The notes beneath the pieces were generated by a model that saw only the letters and a program-made list of their open reading frames with translations, had not been told where the DNA came from and searched no databases. This document shows, in pieces, positions 1 through 6,774 of a DNA stretch of 8,571 nucleotides. This stretch comes from Candidatus Bathyarchaeota archaeon (GTDB lineage Archaea; Thermoproteota; Bathyarchaeia; Bathyarchaeales; Bathyarchaeaceae): assembly GCA_020350305.1 (NCBI GenBank), contig CP070709.1:701586-710156 (forward strand), in the 5' to 3' direction. A program made the translations under genes and the position numbers. Numbering within the stretch: position 1 is the stretch's first letter; every line of letters begins with the position of its first letter.

Positions 1-519
1 AAAAGATTTGATGATGCAAGGAGGTTGCTTAAGGAAGCAAACGAGCTGTTTGTTAAACTTCGCAAAGTGTCGAAAACCCATCCAGATCTATTTCACTCTG
101 GTTCAGTTAATGCAGCATTTGAGGAATACGCTGAAGCAAACGTACTCCTCAGATTGATTGAGAAAAACCAGTTTGTCGGCCCTGAGGAACTCGGGGTTCC
201 ATCGATTTCTTACGTGCTTGGACTGGTGGATGTCATCGGAGAACTGAGACGTGCCGCTCTTGATTCGCTTCGAAAAGGAGACTTGAAAACATCAGAAAAC
301 TATCTTCAAATGATGGAACACATTTACATTGAGCTTACGGCCATGGACGATGCCTACTTCCTTGTTCCAGGATTGCGAAGAAAATGCGACATTGTCAGAC
401 GTGTAATCGAAGCTACCAGAGGAGACGTTACGATTGACGCTCGAAGAACCTCGTTGGAAACCGCTATAAAAAGGCTTACGAAAGTCGTAGAAAGAAAAGG
501 CAAGAGTGAAAAGAGCTAA
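1..519 (+). CDS. Translin-family RNA-binding protein, 5' truncated by window edge
   Basis: The reading frame is open from base 1, so the start lies upstream; the TTG at 25 is only an internal leucine. The visible 172 residues are almost all helical. They carry the translin/TRAX signature: an acidic FEEYAEA helix near residues 40-46, the YVLGLVDVIGELRR block at about 71-84, and PGLRRKCDIVRRVIEATRGD at about 123-142. Eukaryotic translin and TRAX form the C3PO endoribonuclease and bind single-stranded nucleic acid; archaeal homologues are small oligomeric RNA-binding proteins, some with RNase activity. Whether this one cleaves RNA cannot be told from sequence alone. The C-terminal tail is lysine-rich. 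The gene overlaps the next one by 14 nt, which suggests translational coupling with endonuclease V. The family call is firm; the physiological role is unknown. Confidence 0.9.
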   Translation, partial: KRFDDARRLLKEANELFVKLRKVSKTHPDLFHSGSVNAAFEEYAEANVLLRLIEKNQFVGPEELGVPSISYVLGLVDVIGELRRAALDSLRKGDLKTSENYLQMMEHIYIELTAMDDAYFLVPGLRRKCDIVRRVIEATRGDVTIDARRTSLETAIKRLTKVVERKGKSEKS

Positions 520-1255
520 GGCCAGACAACATCTTGGAAATAATTGTCTCACCGAGGCTTGGACGAAATTGCCCATCAGACTTAGCTCTAGGTTTTCCGT
601 AGAGAAAGCGCACGCGATGCAATTGCAGTTGTCCAAACTGGTGATACATAAGGATATGCTCCCTGAAACTATCCGCCACGTAGCTGGAGTGGATGTTGGG
701 TACACAAAAGGAATATCCATTGGCGCCGTGGCTGTTCTCGACTTCCCTTCATTATCACTAATAGAATCACAGGTAGCCCATATCAAAACAAGATTCCCCT
801 ACATCCCCACATTGCTCTCTTTTAGAGAAATCCCACCAGCCGTTTCAGCTATAAAAAAATTGCAAGTGCATCCAGATGTTTTTCTAGCCGACGCTCACGG
901 AATTATGCATCCCTATCAACTCGGTTTCGCTGCTCATCTGGGTTTAGTGATAGACAGACCTACGATAGGTGTTGCAAAAAGCCCTTTATATGGCAAAGTT
1001 GAATCAGCCGCTGATCAAGGATGGATACCCATTATGGATAAGGAAAAGATCATCGGTGCTAAGCTTTTGACAAAGGCAGGAAAAGAACCTGTATATGTTA
1101 GTATCGGGCACAAAGTTTCATTACAAAGAGCTATAAACATCGTAATTCATTGTACGCGATTTCATAAAATCCCTGAGCCCACATGGAAGGCTCACACAAT
1201 AGCGAATGAAGAGAAAAGAAAGGCTGGTCACTTCGAGCCTAAACGACGTTCATAA
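506..1255 (+). CDS. nfi: Endonuclease V (deoxyinosine 3' endonuclease)
   Basis: Endonuclease V cuts the second phosphodiester bond 3' of deoxyinosine, and in some lineages inosine in RNA, using Mg2+ and an RNase H-like fold. Numbering from the GTG at 506, the family motifs appear in order: VAGVDVGY with catalytic Asp63, PYIPTLLSFRE with the strand-separating wedge around Tyr99 and Glu108, ADAHGIMHP with Asp129, GVAKSPLYG with Lys158, SIGHKVSL with His202, and a C-terminal KIPEP..KAH. Oddities are DAHG where most members have DGxG, HPYQ instead of HPR, and Trp227 where an Arg is usual. The GTG start overlaps the translin gene and has AAAGG upstream, but adds about 30 residues before the usual N-terminus. 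An in-frame TTG at 569 gives a more typical length of about 228 residues. Confidence 0.93.
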   Translation: MKRAKARQHLGNNCLTEAWTKLPIRLSSRFSVEKAHAMQLQLSKLVIHKDMLPETIRHVAGVDVGYTKGISIGAVAVLDFPSLSLIESQVAHIKTRFPYIPTLLSFREIPPAVSAIKKLQVHPDVFLADAHGIMHPYQLGFAAHLGLVIDRPTIGVAKSPLYGKVESAADQGWIPIMDKEKIIGAKLLTKAGKEPVYVSIGHKVSLQRAINIVIHCTRFHKIPEPTWKAHTIANEEKRKAGHFEPKRRS

Positions 1256-1360
1256 TAGACTCTTCATTTAACATCAAATCATTAAATTATTCTGGAGATA
1301 TAGAGTGCTTTATTATCTTCTACATTTGTAGGCTGTGGCTGGCTTCTTTTTGGCACAAAA

Positions 1361-1369
1361 CTTATATAT
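1361..1369 (+). promoter_or_regulatory. Archaeal TATA box of the padR-ABC operon
   Basis: CTTATATAT is preceded by the A-rich CACAAAA, a plausible BRE. A start of transcription 24-28 bp downstream falls near 1386-1395. That rules out the TTG at 1375 as the padR start and leaves a leader of about 85-95 nt. A T-rich stretch at 1346-1352, just upstream, could end transcripts from the nuclease gene. Confidence 0.65.
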
Positions 1370-1406
1370 CACATTTGATATCAAAGGCGATATCTCTGGT
1401 GATACT
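1365..1406 (+). promoter_or_regulatory. Candidate operator: GATATC elements at 12-bp intervals
   Basis: TATATC (1365), GATATC (1377), GATATC (1389) and GATACT (1401) start exactly 12 bp apart. The first overlaps the TATA box and the others span the expected transcription start. The second is the core of a perfect 12-bp palindrome, TTTGATATCAAA (1374-1385). PadR-family regulators commonly bind palindromes at their own promoter, so autorepression is a reasonable inference, but no binding is shown by the sequence. Confidence 0.45.
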
Positions 1407-1479
1407 GTGCTTCATCGTGTCGAGTTCAGAGAAAGGCTGCCAAGGACACATGCAACTAGATATAGTTACAGGTGATATG

Positions 1480-2040
1480 ATGTCGGAACATTCGCTACGA
1501 CCATTTGGACGGTGGATAAGACATACAGCAAGCGTTCCAAAGGGCTTCCTGAGATACTATGTGCTTAGACTCCTAAAAGAGAAGCCTATGTCTGGGTCAG
1601 AAATAATGGAAGAGATTGAAAAAGAAACAGATGGACGATGGAAACCAAGTCCAGGCTCAATCTATCCACTTCTAGCATGGCTGAAAGATAACGGCTACAC
1701 AAAAGAGCTATCAAAGGAAGGAAGTGGAATAAAACGTTACGCACTAACAGAACAGGGTGAAAGATTCTTTGAAGAACAAACAAAACTAGGAGAAAGACTG
1801 CGGAGAAAGTTAGAGCTTCTAGCACCCTTGCCCCTTGGCGGATTCTGGTTTAGCCCCCATTCTGAGAAATTACGTAAAATTCAGGGACCTCAAAGACGAT
1901 TTATCAGAGCACTTTTCAATCTTAGAAGAACATTGGAAGAAAACTTGAAAGACGAAACCTTAGAAGAGGTTGGAGAATTCTTGAACAGCACCACTGAAAA
2001 AATTGAGGAAATATGCAAGAGACTTGAAAAGGGAAACTAA
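1480..2040 (+). CDS. PadR-family transcriptional regulator
   Basis: This is a DNA-binding regulator of 186 residues from the ATG at 1480. The N-terminal winged helix runs over about 20-97: PKGFLRYYVLRLL, then MSGSEIMEEIE, the recognition region with SPGSIYPLLAWLKDNGY (57-73), and the wing ending KRYALTEQGERFF. The rest is a long charged helical region (100-186) of the type that makes PadR dimers. The 1480 start was chosen because GGTGA at 1471-1475 sits just before it and because the frame upstream to the TTG at 1375 reaches into the promoter; an ATG at 1450 is the alternative. It is first in a tight operon with an ABC exporter. PadR next to an ABC-2 or MacB-like transporter is a frequent arrangement in which the regulator represses the operon until it senses a small molecule. 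The ligand is unknown. Confidence 0.88.
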   Translation: MSEHSLRPFGRWIRHTASVPKGFLRYYVLRLLKEKPMSGSEIMEEIEKETDGRWKPSPGSIYPLLAWLKDNGYTKELSKEGSGIKRYALTEQGERFFEEQTKLGERLRRKLELLAPLPLGGFWFSPHSEKLRKIQGPQRRFIRALFNLRRTLEENLKDETLEEVGEFLNSTTEKIEEICKRLEKGN

Positions 2041-2049
2041 ATGCGTGAT

Positions 2050-2056
2050 GAGGTGA
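2050..2056 (+). promoter_or_regulatory. Shine-Dalgarno site deciding the ABC ATPase start
   Basis: GAGGTGA lies 5 nt before the TTG at 2062, in the same frame as the ATG at 2041. It lies inside the longer version of the gene and has much stronger anti-SD pairing than the sequence before 2041, so TTG 2062 is preferred. Confidence 0.6.
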
Positions 2057-2061
2057 CAAAA

Positions 2062-2751
2062 TTGAGCGCGGTAATTGAAACTCAAAACTTGAAAAAAAGA
2101 TATCGAATGGGTAACCTTGATGTCTCTGCTCTTAGCGGAGTAAACCTGCGAGTCGAAGCAGGCGAATTTATGAGTATCATGGGGCCATCAGGCAGCGGGA
2201 AGACAACCTTGCTCAACCTCATAGGTGCTTTAGACAGACCGACCGAAGGAAAAGTGCTTATAAAAGGAACAGACATTTCCAAACTCAGTGACGATGAACT
2301 AGCCGGGCTCAGGAATCGCGAGATAGGTTTCGTTTTTCAGTTTTTCAACTTGGTCGCTCGAATGTCCGGTTTGAAAAATGTTGAGTTTCCAATGGCTTTT
2401 GCTGGTGTCTCAAAAGAGGTGCGAAAAAGAAGGGCAACAGAGCTTCTAGAGAGAGTTGGATTAGTAGACAGACTTGACCACAAGCCTACAGAGCTAAGCG
2501 GTGGAGAACAGCAAAGAGTAGCCATTGCCAGAGCTTTAGTCAATAATCCATCAGTAGTGCTTTGCGATGAGCCTACTGGAAACGTAGATTCAAAGACGGG
2601 TGAAGAGGTTATGGAAATCCTTAGGAAATTGAATAGGGAACAGCATCAGACATTCGTGATCGTCACTCATGATCCTTTAGTAGCCAAGTCCGTTGATCGC
2701 ATAGCACATATGCAGGATGGTATGATTGTAAGGGAAGAAATACTCAGGTGA
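2062..2751 (+). CDS. ABC transporter ATP-binding protein, LolD/MacB type
   Basis: This is the cytoplasmic ATPase of an ABC exporter. Numbering from the alternative ATG at 2041, all nucleotide-binding motifs are intact: Walker A GPSGSGKTT (48-56), Q-loop Gln100 in FVFQFFNL, signature LSGGEQQRV (152-160), Walker B VVLCDEPT (172-179) with catalytic Glu177, D-loop NVDS, and switch His210 in VTHD. The FVFQFFNL and ALDRPTEG segments are typical of the LolD/MacB/FtsE-like group, which pairs with FtsX-fold permeases and drives extrusion or mechanical work at the membrane rather than classical import. At 229 residues from TTG 2062 it has the normal size for a free-standing subunit. It follows padR directly, and its stop lies 6 nt before the next gene. 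The partner permease is encoded two genes on. Confidence 0.95.
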   Translation: MSAVIETQNLKKRYRMGNLDVSALSGVNLRVEAGEFMSIMGPSGSGKTTLLNLIGALDRPTEGKVLIKGTDISKLSDDELAGLRNREIGFVFQFFNLVARMSGLKNVEFPMAFAGVSKEVRKRRATELLERVGLVDRLDHKPTELSGGEQQRVAIARALVNNPSVVLCDEPTGNVDSKTGEEVMEILRKLNREQHQTFVIVTHDPLVAKSVDRIAHMQDGMIVREEILR

Positions 2752-2757
2752 TGAATT

Positions 2758-3975
2758 ATGTCTAGAAAGATAGGTTCAATAATTTTGTCAGTGTGCCTTC
2801 TAATGTTATTCGCTATAAAGTATACACAACCTACCATGGCATACAATAGGCCATTGTTAGAGGTCAACGTCGCAGGATATAACCTTACAGCTGGAGAGGA
2901 GAACGAAATGAGCATTTCCATCGAAAATATCAATGAGAGATATGCTTATGATGTTAGAGCAACTTTGACTGTTCCCTCATCGGTTTCAGGATTATCCATT
3001 GTGAAGGAATCCAACGCCGTATTTGAAGAGATACATTACAACGAAATGGAATGGATGCATCCCGTTTTGTACGTTGAAAGCAACTGCCCACTCGGAGCAT
3101 ACTCCCTAACGCTCCAACTAGAATACACCGACACCTCGATCACAACATACGTTGACAGCGTGCAAATCGGCGTTGCCATCGACTCCGTTGAGCCAGCAGA
3201 GCGTACAAGGATTGCTATTCAAAACTTCCAAGTGACTCCCACCAAGGTTTTTCCAGGTAACGAATCAACTGTGAAACTGGAACTGAAGAATTGGGGATCA
3301 AACGCTTACGACGTTCAAGCGCAGCTGACAATCGACTCTCAGAGCCCATTCGTTTCTCTTAATCCCACGCTTGTTTTCGTGGGAGACTTGAAATTGAACC
3401 AAACCGCAACCGTCGTTTATAATCTTAGTATCAGTGGAGATGCAGATGCAAAACTCTACAGGCTTCCATTAGTCATCTCTTACTATGATGTAGACGACCA
3501 GCCAGATAGTCTAACCGAAGATGTATCAATACGTGTACACAGCATCATCGACTTCCGCTTGCTCGACATTCAGCCTTCAATCATAACAGCGGAACCCGGA
3601 GAAACAGTTACCGTCGAGGCTGATCTGCTTCTATTGGGAACCAAGACCGTTGATTTTGTTGAGGTCGAGATCATCGAGAACCGTCTTGTTCCCTTCACAT
3701 CCGTTCCCGAAAGCTATGAGTACATCGGCACCGTAGACCCAGACAGCCCCGTTTTGTTCACCATCGAATTCATGGTTGACCCGAGTGCTATTTCCGGAAC
3801 CTATAATCTCCAAATGAATGCTAGCTGCTGGGACACGTACAATCAACCACGCCAAGTTATGATTGAGCTACCTGTTGTTGTCGAGGAGTTCTCAAATCAG
3901 AATCAAGAAACGAATCTAACATTGTGGGACATACTCTGGACTATGATCAGGATACTGTTCGGTTTGCAGCCATAG
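2758..3975 (+). CDS. Secreted protein with three Ig-like (CARDB/NEW3-like) domains
   Basis: The 405-residue product begins with a signal peptide or N-terminal anchor (MSRK, then a hydrophobic stretch at about 7-20, possible cleavage near 28). Three beta-rich repeats of about 110 residues follow, at roughly 32-142, 150-262 and 264-375. Each has the pattern of an opening strand, a PGE/AGE-type turn, a central variable part and a closing GxYxLxLxxxY-like strand, as in CARDB/NEW3 and COG1361 proteins. Six N-x-S/T sequons (Asn42, 168, 214, 222, 354, 386) fit an extracellular glycoprotein. The C-terminus ends in a short amphipathic, Trp-rich tail (387-405) with Asp390 and Arg398, which may lie on the membrane. 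AGGTGAT at 2746-2752 serves as its SD. Lying between an ATPase and its permease, it is probably an external partner of the transporter; the substrate is unknown. Confidence 0.82.
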   Translation: MSRKIGSIILSVCLLMLFAIKYTQPTMAYNRPLLEVNVAGYNLTAGEENEMSISIENINERYAYDVRATLTVPSSVSGLSIVKESNAVFEEIHYNEMEWMHPVLYVESNCPLGAYSLTLQLEYTDTSITTYVDSVQIGVAIDSVEPAERTRIAIQNFQVTPTKVFPGNESTVKLELKNWGSNAYDVQAQLTIDSQSPFVSLNPTLVFVGDLKLNQTATVVYNLSISGDADAKLYRLPLVISYYDVDDQPDSLTEDVSIRVHSIIDFRLLDIQPSIITAEPGETVTVEADLLLLGTKTVDFVEVEIIENRLVPFTSVPESYEYIGTVDPDSPVLFTIEFMVDPSAISGTYNLQMNASCWDTYNQPRQVMIELPVVVEEFSNQNQETNLTLWDILWTMIRILFGLQP

Positions 3976-3981
3976 GGGGTG
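3974..3981 (+). promoter_or_regulatory. Shine-Dalgarno site deciding the permease start
   Basis: AGGGGGTG overlaps the stop of the upstream gene and lies 5 nt before GTG 3987. It favours that start over upstream in-frame GTG 3924; the ATG at 3985 is out of frame. Confidence 0.65.
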
Positions 3982-3986
3982 TCCAT

Positions 3987-5219
3987 GTGAAGCTCGGAGA
4001 TATAATCTTCATGGCCGTTGACGGAATAAAGGAACGCAAGTTTAGAGTATCCCTAAATGTGCTGGGAATTTTGATCGGAATCTCAGCCATAGTGGCTCTT
4101 CTCTCCCTGACGAACGGAGTGAGTATATCCATAAGTGAGCAGTTGGAAGTTTTAGATCCCCAAACGATAACTGTTACACCTGGAAGCTTCATGGGGCCTG
4201 CACAAGGCGAACAGGGTGCAAACATAGGCGCAGCTACACTAACTTTGAGAGATATCGATCGAATAGAGAGAATATTTGGCGTGGCTTTGGCAACTCCGGT
4301 GATAAGCAATACCGTTGAAATCCAAATAAGTGGCTACTCAGACGCGGTAACAGTTGTGGGCATAATTCCAGAAGAGTATACCCAGACGATGCAAAGCCTT
4401 GAGGTGGCAGAGGGCAGGTTCCTACGGGGAAGCGACGGCACGTCCACAGTGTTAGGAGCTACAGTTGCTCACCCTCAACACCTTGAAGACCCCATAACAA
4501 GCCTTGGAGACCGCGTGACGCTGGACATTATGGGAGAAGAAGGAGAAGAAACTGTCACCTTTAGAGTGACCGGGATTCTGGAGGGAGTTGGAGGAGGAAT
4601 GCTGTTTGGCTCTGCAGACACTCAGATATTCGTTACCTTCACAACGGCACAACGGATTTTCCACACTGGTAACACAATCGACCAGATTCTAATAATAGCC
4701 GAGAGCGTAGAATACGTCGAACAAATCGTCGAAGAAACCCAAGATGAATTAGGGGAAGATGTGATGGTGCTGTCGTCTGAGCTTATCACAGATATGGTGG
4801 GAAGCGTAATGACGATGATGGAAGCGATACTTGGTGGAATAGCTGCGATATCCTTAGTTGTTGCGGGGATTTCAGTCATCAACACTATGACTATCTCAGT
4901 TATGGAGCGGACCCGTGAGATAGGAGTTATGAAGGCGCTGGGTGCAAAGAGCAGGGATGTGTTGACGATGTTCCTCACCGAATCCCTCTTGACAGGATTG
5001 ATGGGCGGAGTCATCGGCGCAGTCTTCGGGGTCTTCCTCGGCCAGATAGCGTCGACCATCCTGGCGTTTACGATGGATGTTCCTCTAACATCTGTGCCAT
5101 CACTAGAAGTCATAACCATTGGAATAGTATTTGCGGTCATAACTGGAACCTTCTCTGGGCTTTACCCCTCTAGGAAGGCATCAAAACTAGCTCCTGTGGA
5201 GGCTTTAAGATATGAGTGA
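3987..5219 (+). CDS. MacB/FtsX-type ABC transporter permease
   Basis: This is the membrane subunit of the exporter, 410 residues from GTG 3987. The layout is that of MacB-type permeases: a cytoplasmic amphipathic start, TM1 at about 22-44, a large extracellular domain at about 45-279 (MacB_PCD-like, beta-rich, with ITVTPGS and a glycine-rich EGVGGGMLFGS segment), then TM2 (about 280-305), TM3 (about 331-360) and TM4 (about 374-393). Between TM2 and TM3 is the coupling motif MERTREIGVMKALGAKSRDV, which contacts the ATPase. The C-terminus SGLYPSRKASKLAPVEALRYE is the usual family ending. In Gram-negative bacteria MacB carries its own ATPase and works with MacA and TolC; here the ATPase is a separate gene and no MacA is seen. 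The stop overlaps the start of the Yip1-like gene. Confidence 0.94.
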   Translation: MKLGDIIFMAVDGIKERKFRVSLNVLGILIGISAIVALLSLTNGVSISISEQLEVLDPQTITVTPGSFMGPAQGEQGANIGAATLTLRDIDRIERIFGVALATPVISNTVEIQISGYSDAVTVVGIIPEEYTQTMQSLEVAEGRFLRGSDGTSTVLGATVAHPQHLEDPITSLGDRVTLDIMGEEGEETVTFRVTGILEGVGGGMLFGSADTQIFVTFTTAQRIFHTGNTIDQILIIAESVEYVEQIVEETQDELGEDVMVLSSELITDMVGSVMTMMEAILGGIAAISLVVAGISVINTMTISVMERTREIGVMKALGAKSRDVLTMFLTESLLTGLMGGVIGAVFGVFLGQIASTILAFTMDVPLTSVPSLEVITIGIVFAVITGTFSGLYPSRKASKLAPVEALRYE

Positions 5220-5886
5220 AAGAGAAAGTGGAAAATTGAGTTTCATAAGAGAAATAATTGGATGTCTAACCTCTCCTCGAAGTTCCTTCAAGTCAATACT
5301 AGAGAAGTCAAGCCTCATGAAGGCGACCGCCCTAATCCTCGGGATAGCCGTCGTTGCGGCGTGGGCGAGCTTCAATTACACAGGAAAGCTTCCTCTGAGT
5401 TACTTTATTGATCAAGGATCAGGAGGGATTGTCAATCCTGAGCAGCTCCGCCAAGTGTCGATAATCGCGAGTGCAATGATGGCGCTGATCGGCATTTTCG
5501 GAACTTGGTTAATAAGTTCAGCCCTTATTCATGGTTTTTCAAGCCGTCTCGGGGGAAAGGGTACCTTCAGAAGCATGCTAACGTTAGCTGGATTCGCATC
5601 AACACCTCTCCTCATACAACAGGTACTTCGTCTCGCAGACTCGTTTATGGTTAGTCAGGAAGCACTTCTACTTACAGCAACTCTTCAGATATCGGCCGAT
5701 TCACTTCTCAACTCAATTGCAAGCGCAGCTGTGAGTATTTTCACAATCTTTAGACTATGGTCAATAGTTCTCCTTGTGGTCGCTATCCGTGAAAACTACA
5801 AAATGTCAACTGCGAGATCGACAGTTGTCGCAGCTGTATCATGTATCTTAATAGCCCTTCTTTCAGTGTTCCTTCCCTTGAAGTAA
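5212..5886 (+). CDS. Yip1-like integral membrane protein
   Basis: This 224-residue membrane protein has about five predicted helices, at roughly 36-54, 83-106, 121-139, 168-193 and 203-221. The N-terminal segment CLTSPRSSFKSILEKSS before TM1, the TFRSMLTLAGFASTPLL stretch in TM3 and FRLWSIVLLVVAIRENY in TM4 match the pattern of Yip1-domain (PF04893) proteins. In eukaryotes these work in membrane traffic; in prokaryotes they are poorly characterised and often accompany ABC transporters. ATG 5212 overlaps the permease stop by 8 nt and has GGAGG at 5198-5202, so it is translationally coupled to the exporter and probably acts with it at the membrane. The specific role is unknown; the fold call rests on pattern, not alignment. 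Confidence 0.78.
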   Translation: MSERESGKLSFIREIIGCLTSPRSSFKSILEKSSLMKATALILGIAVVAAWASFNYTGKLPLSYFIDQGSGGIVNPEQLRQVSIIASAMMALIGIFGTWLISSALIHGFSSRLGGKGTFRSMLTLAGFASTPLLIQQVLRLADSFMVSQEALLLTATLQISADSLLNSIASAAVSIFTIFRLWSIVLLVVAIRENYKMSTARSTVVAAVSCILIALLSVFLPLK

Positions 5887-5955
5887 AATCATCGACGCCC
5901 TCCTTATCGGAAAATCCCTGAGCCCGTTCGAATGGCACATATAACCTCGAATTAA
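5887..5955 (+). pseudogene. Remnant of an endonuclease V C-terminus
   Basis: Directly after the Yip1-like stop, the same frame reads 22 codons ending in TAA, containing YRKIPEPVRMAH. This matches the conserved C-terminal KIPEPxRxAH block of endonuclease V. Its core AAAATCCCTGAGCCC (5911-5925) is identical to 1166-1180 in the intact endonuclease V gene. The fragment carries the family-typical Arg after PEPV, where the intact copy has Trp, so it may derive from another copy rather than a recent duplication of the one here. It has no start codon and no upstream nuclease motifs and cannot be a working gene. A chance match is still possible. Confidence 0.45.
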
Positions 5956-6006
5956 GAGAAAAGTAAAACGTAGCAAGATATCCTTTCTAACAAAAAACTC
6001 GACAAG

Positions 6007-6015
6007 TATAAAATA
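6007..6015 (+). promoter_or_regulatory. TATA box of the HD-domain gene
   Basis: TATAAAATA, preceded by an A-rich stretch, predicts transcription from about 6032-6038. This leaves a leader of about 20 nt that contains the strong SD at 6043-6049. Confidence 0.6.
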
Positions 6016-6042
6016 AGAGTAAGACGATGGTTGTGGGTTGAC

Positions 6043-6049
6043 GGAGGAG
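6043..6049 (+). promoter_or_regulatory. Shine-Dalgarno site deciding the HD gene start
   Basis: GGAGGAG lies 5 nt before TTG 6055 and inside the frame that would begin at TTG 6031. The 6031 start has no comparable SD and is close to the predicted transcription start, so 6055 is preferred. Confidence 0.65.
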
Positions 6050-6054
6050 TACTT

Positions 6055-6774
6055 TTGGACCCTCGACTTGAGAAAATCGTGAAAAAAATAAGGGATAAAT
6101 CACTTCGGGAAAAAGTGTCGTCACTCATCGAGAATCCTTCGGTGGAGATAGAGGGAAAATTGTATACTGGTCTGCCCCTGAACAGTTCTCCAGCTGGCTT
6201 ATCCCGCCACCACAGCTATTCTGGAGGCTTTCTTGAACACGTGATTGCTTCGACCGAAATTGCCTTAACGCTTTGCGATGTCGTCAAGAAGGTATATCAT
6301 GGAAAGGTGGACAGAGATCTTGTACTTGCAGGAGTTGTTTTGCACGACATCTTCAAGCCCCTAACCTACAAAGAAGAAGAAAACGGAACCTACGAAACAA
6401 CCCCCTTAGCCGAACGAATTGACCACCTGACACTTGCTGTTTCAGAACTTGTTCGAAGTGGCTTCCCCCTAAATCTGATCCACATAGTTTGTGCGCATCA
6501 TGGAGGACAGGCAGGACCCACCTGGCCAAGAACAATCGAAGCCTTAGTTTGCCACCTAGCGGACGTCACAGACTCCAGGCTAAACGGTGAGGTGCTCAGA
6601 GCAGCAAGATACCTTTCAAGAATGGCTACGGGCGAGGAACTGCACATCAGCACATCGAAGGAAGCCTTCGAAATAGTTCGCTCGAAACAACGTGAATATT
6701 CGAACTCTGAAAAAGCTAGACTTGCTGTTAAGGCTACAATTGAAAGAATAATTGCCAATAGACAGAAGAACTAA
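6055..6774 (+). CDS. HD-domain metal-dependent phosphohydrolase, YhaM-like
   Basis: The 239-residue protein has a complete set of HD-superfamily metal ligands: HHSYSGGFLEHV with His62, VVLHDIFKP with His97-Asp98, His124 in RIDHLTLAV, the CAHHGG pair (148-149), and Asp170 in HLADVTDSRL. The order and spacing, above all the HxYxGGxLEH opening, the HHG block and the EALxxHxAD segment, resemble the catalytic part of YhaM/CBF1-type 3'-to-5' exonucleases (COG3481). Those enzymes usually carry an N-terminal OB-fold domain for nucleic acid; here only about 50 residues precede the HD domain, so an OB fold is missing. The substrate may therefore be a nucleotide or an RNA end and cannot be set from sequence. 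It has its own promoter and seems to be transcribed alone. Confidence 0.85.
   Translation: MDPRLEKIVKKIRDKSLREKVSSLIENPSVEIEGKLYTGLPLNSSPAGLSRHHSYSGGFLEHVIASTEIALTLCDVVKKVYHGKVDRDLVLAGVVLHDIFKPLTYKEEENGTYETTPLAERIDHLTLAVSELVRSGFPLNLIHIVCAHHGGQAGPTWPRTIEALVCHLADVTDSRLNGEVLRAARYLSRMATGEELHISTSKEAFEIVRSKQREYSNSEKARLAVKATIERIIANRQKN

Noticed and set aside
1375..1479. N-terminal extension of PadR from TTG 1375
   Set aside because: It lies within the promoter, upstream of the expected transcription start, and PadR proteins normally begin just before the PKGFLRYYVL segment.
3924..3986. Longer permease start at GTG 3924 overlapping the Ig-like gene
   Set aside because: GTG 3987 has AGGGGGTG directly upstream and gives the usual short cytoplasmic start before TM1.
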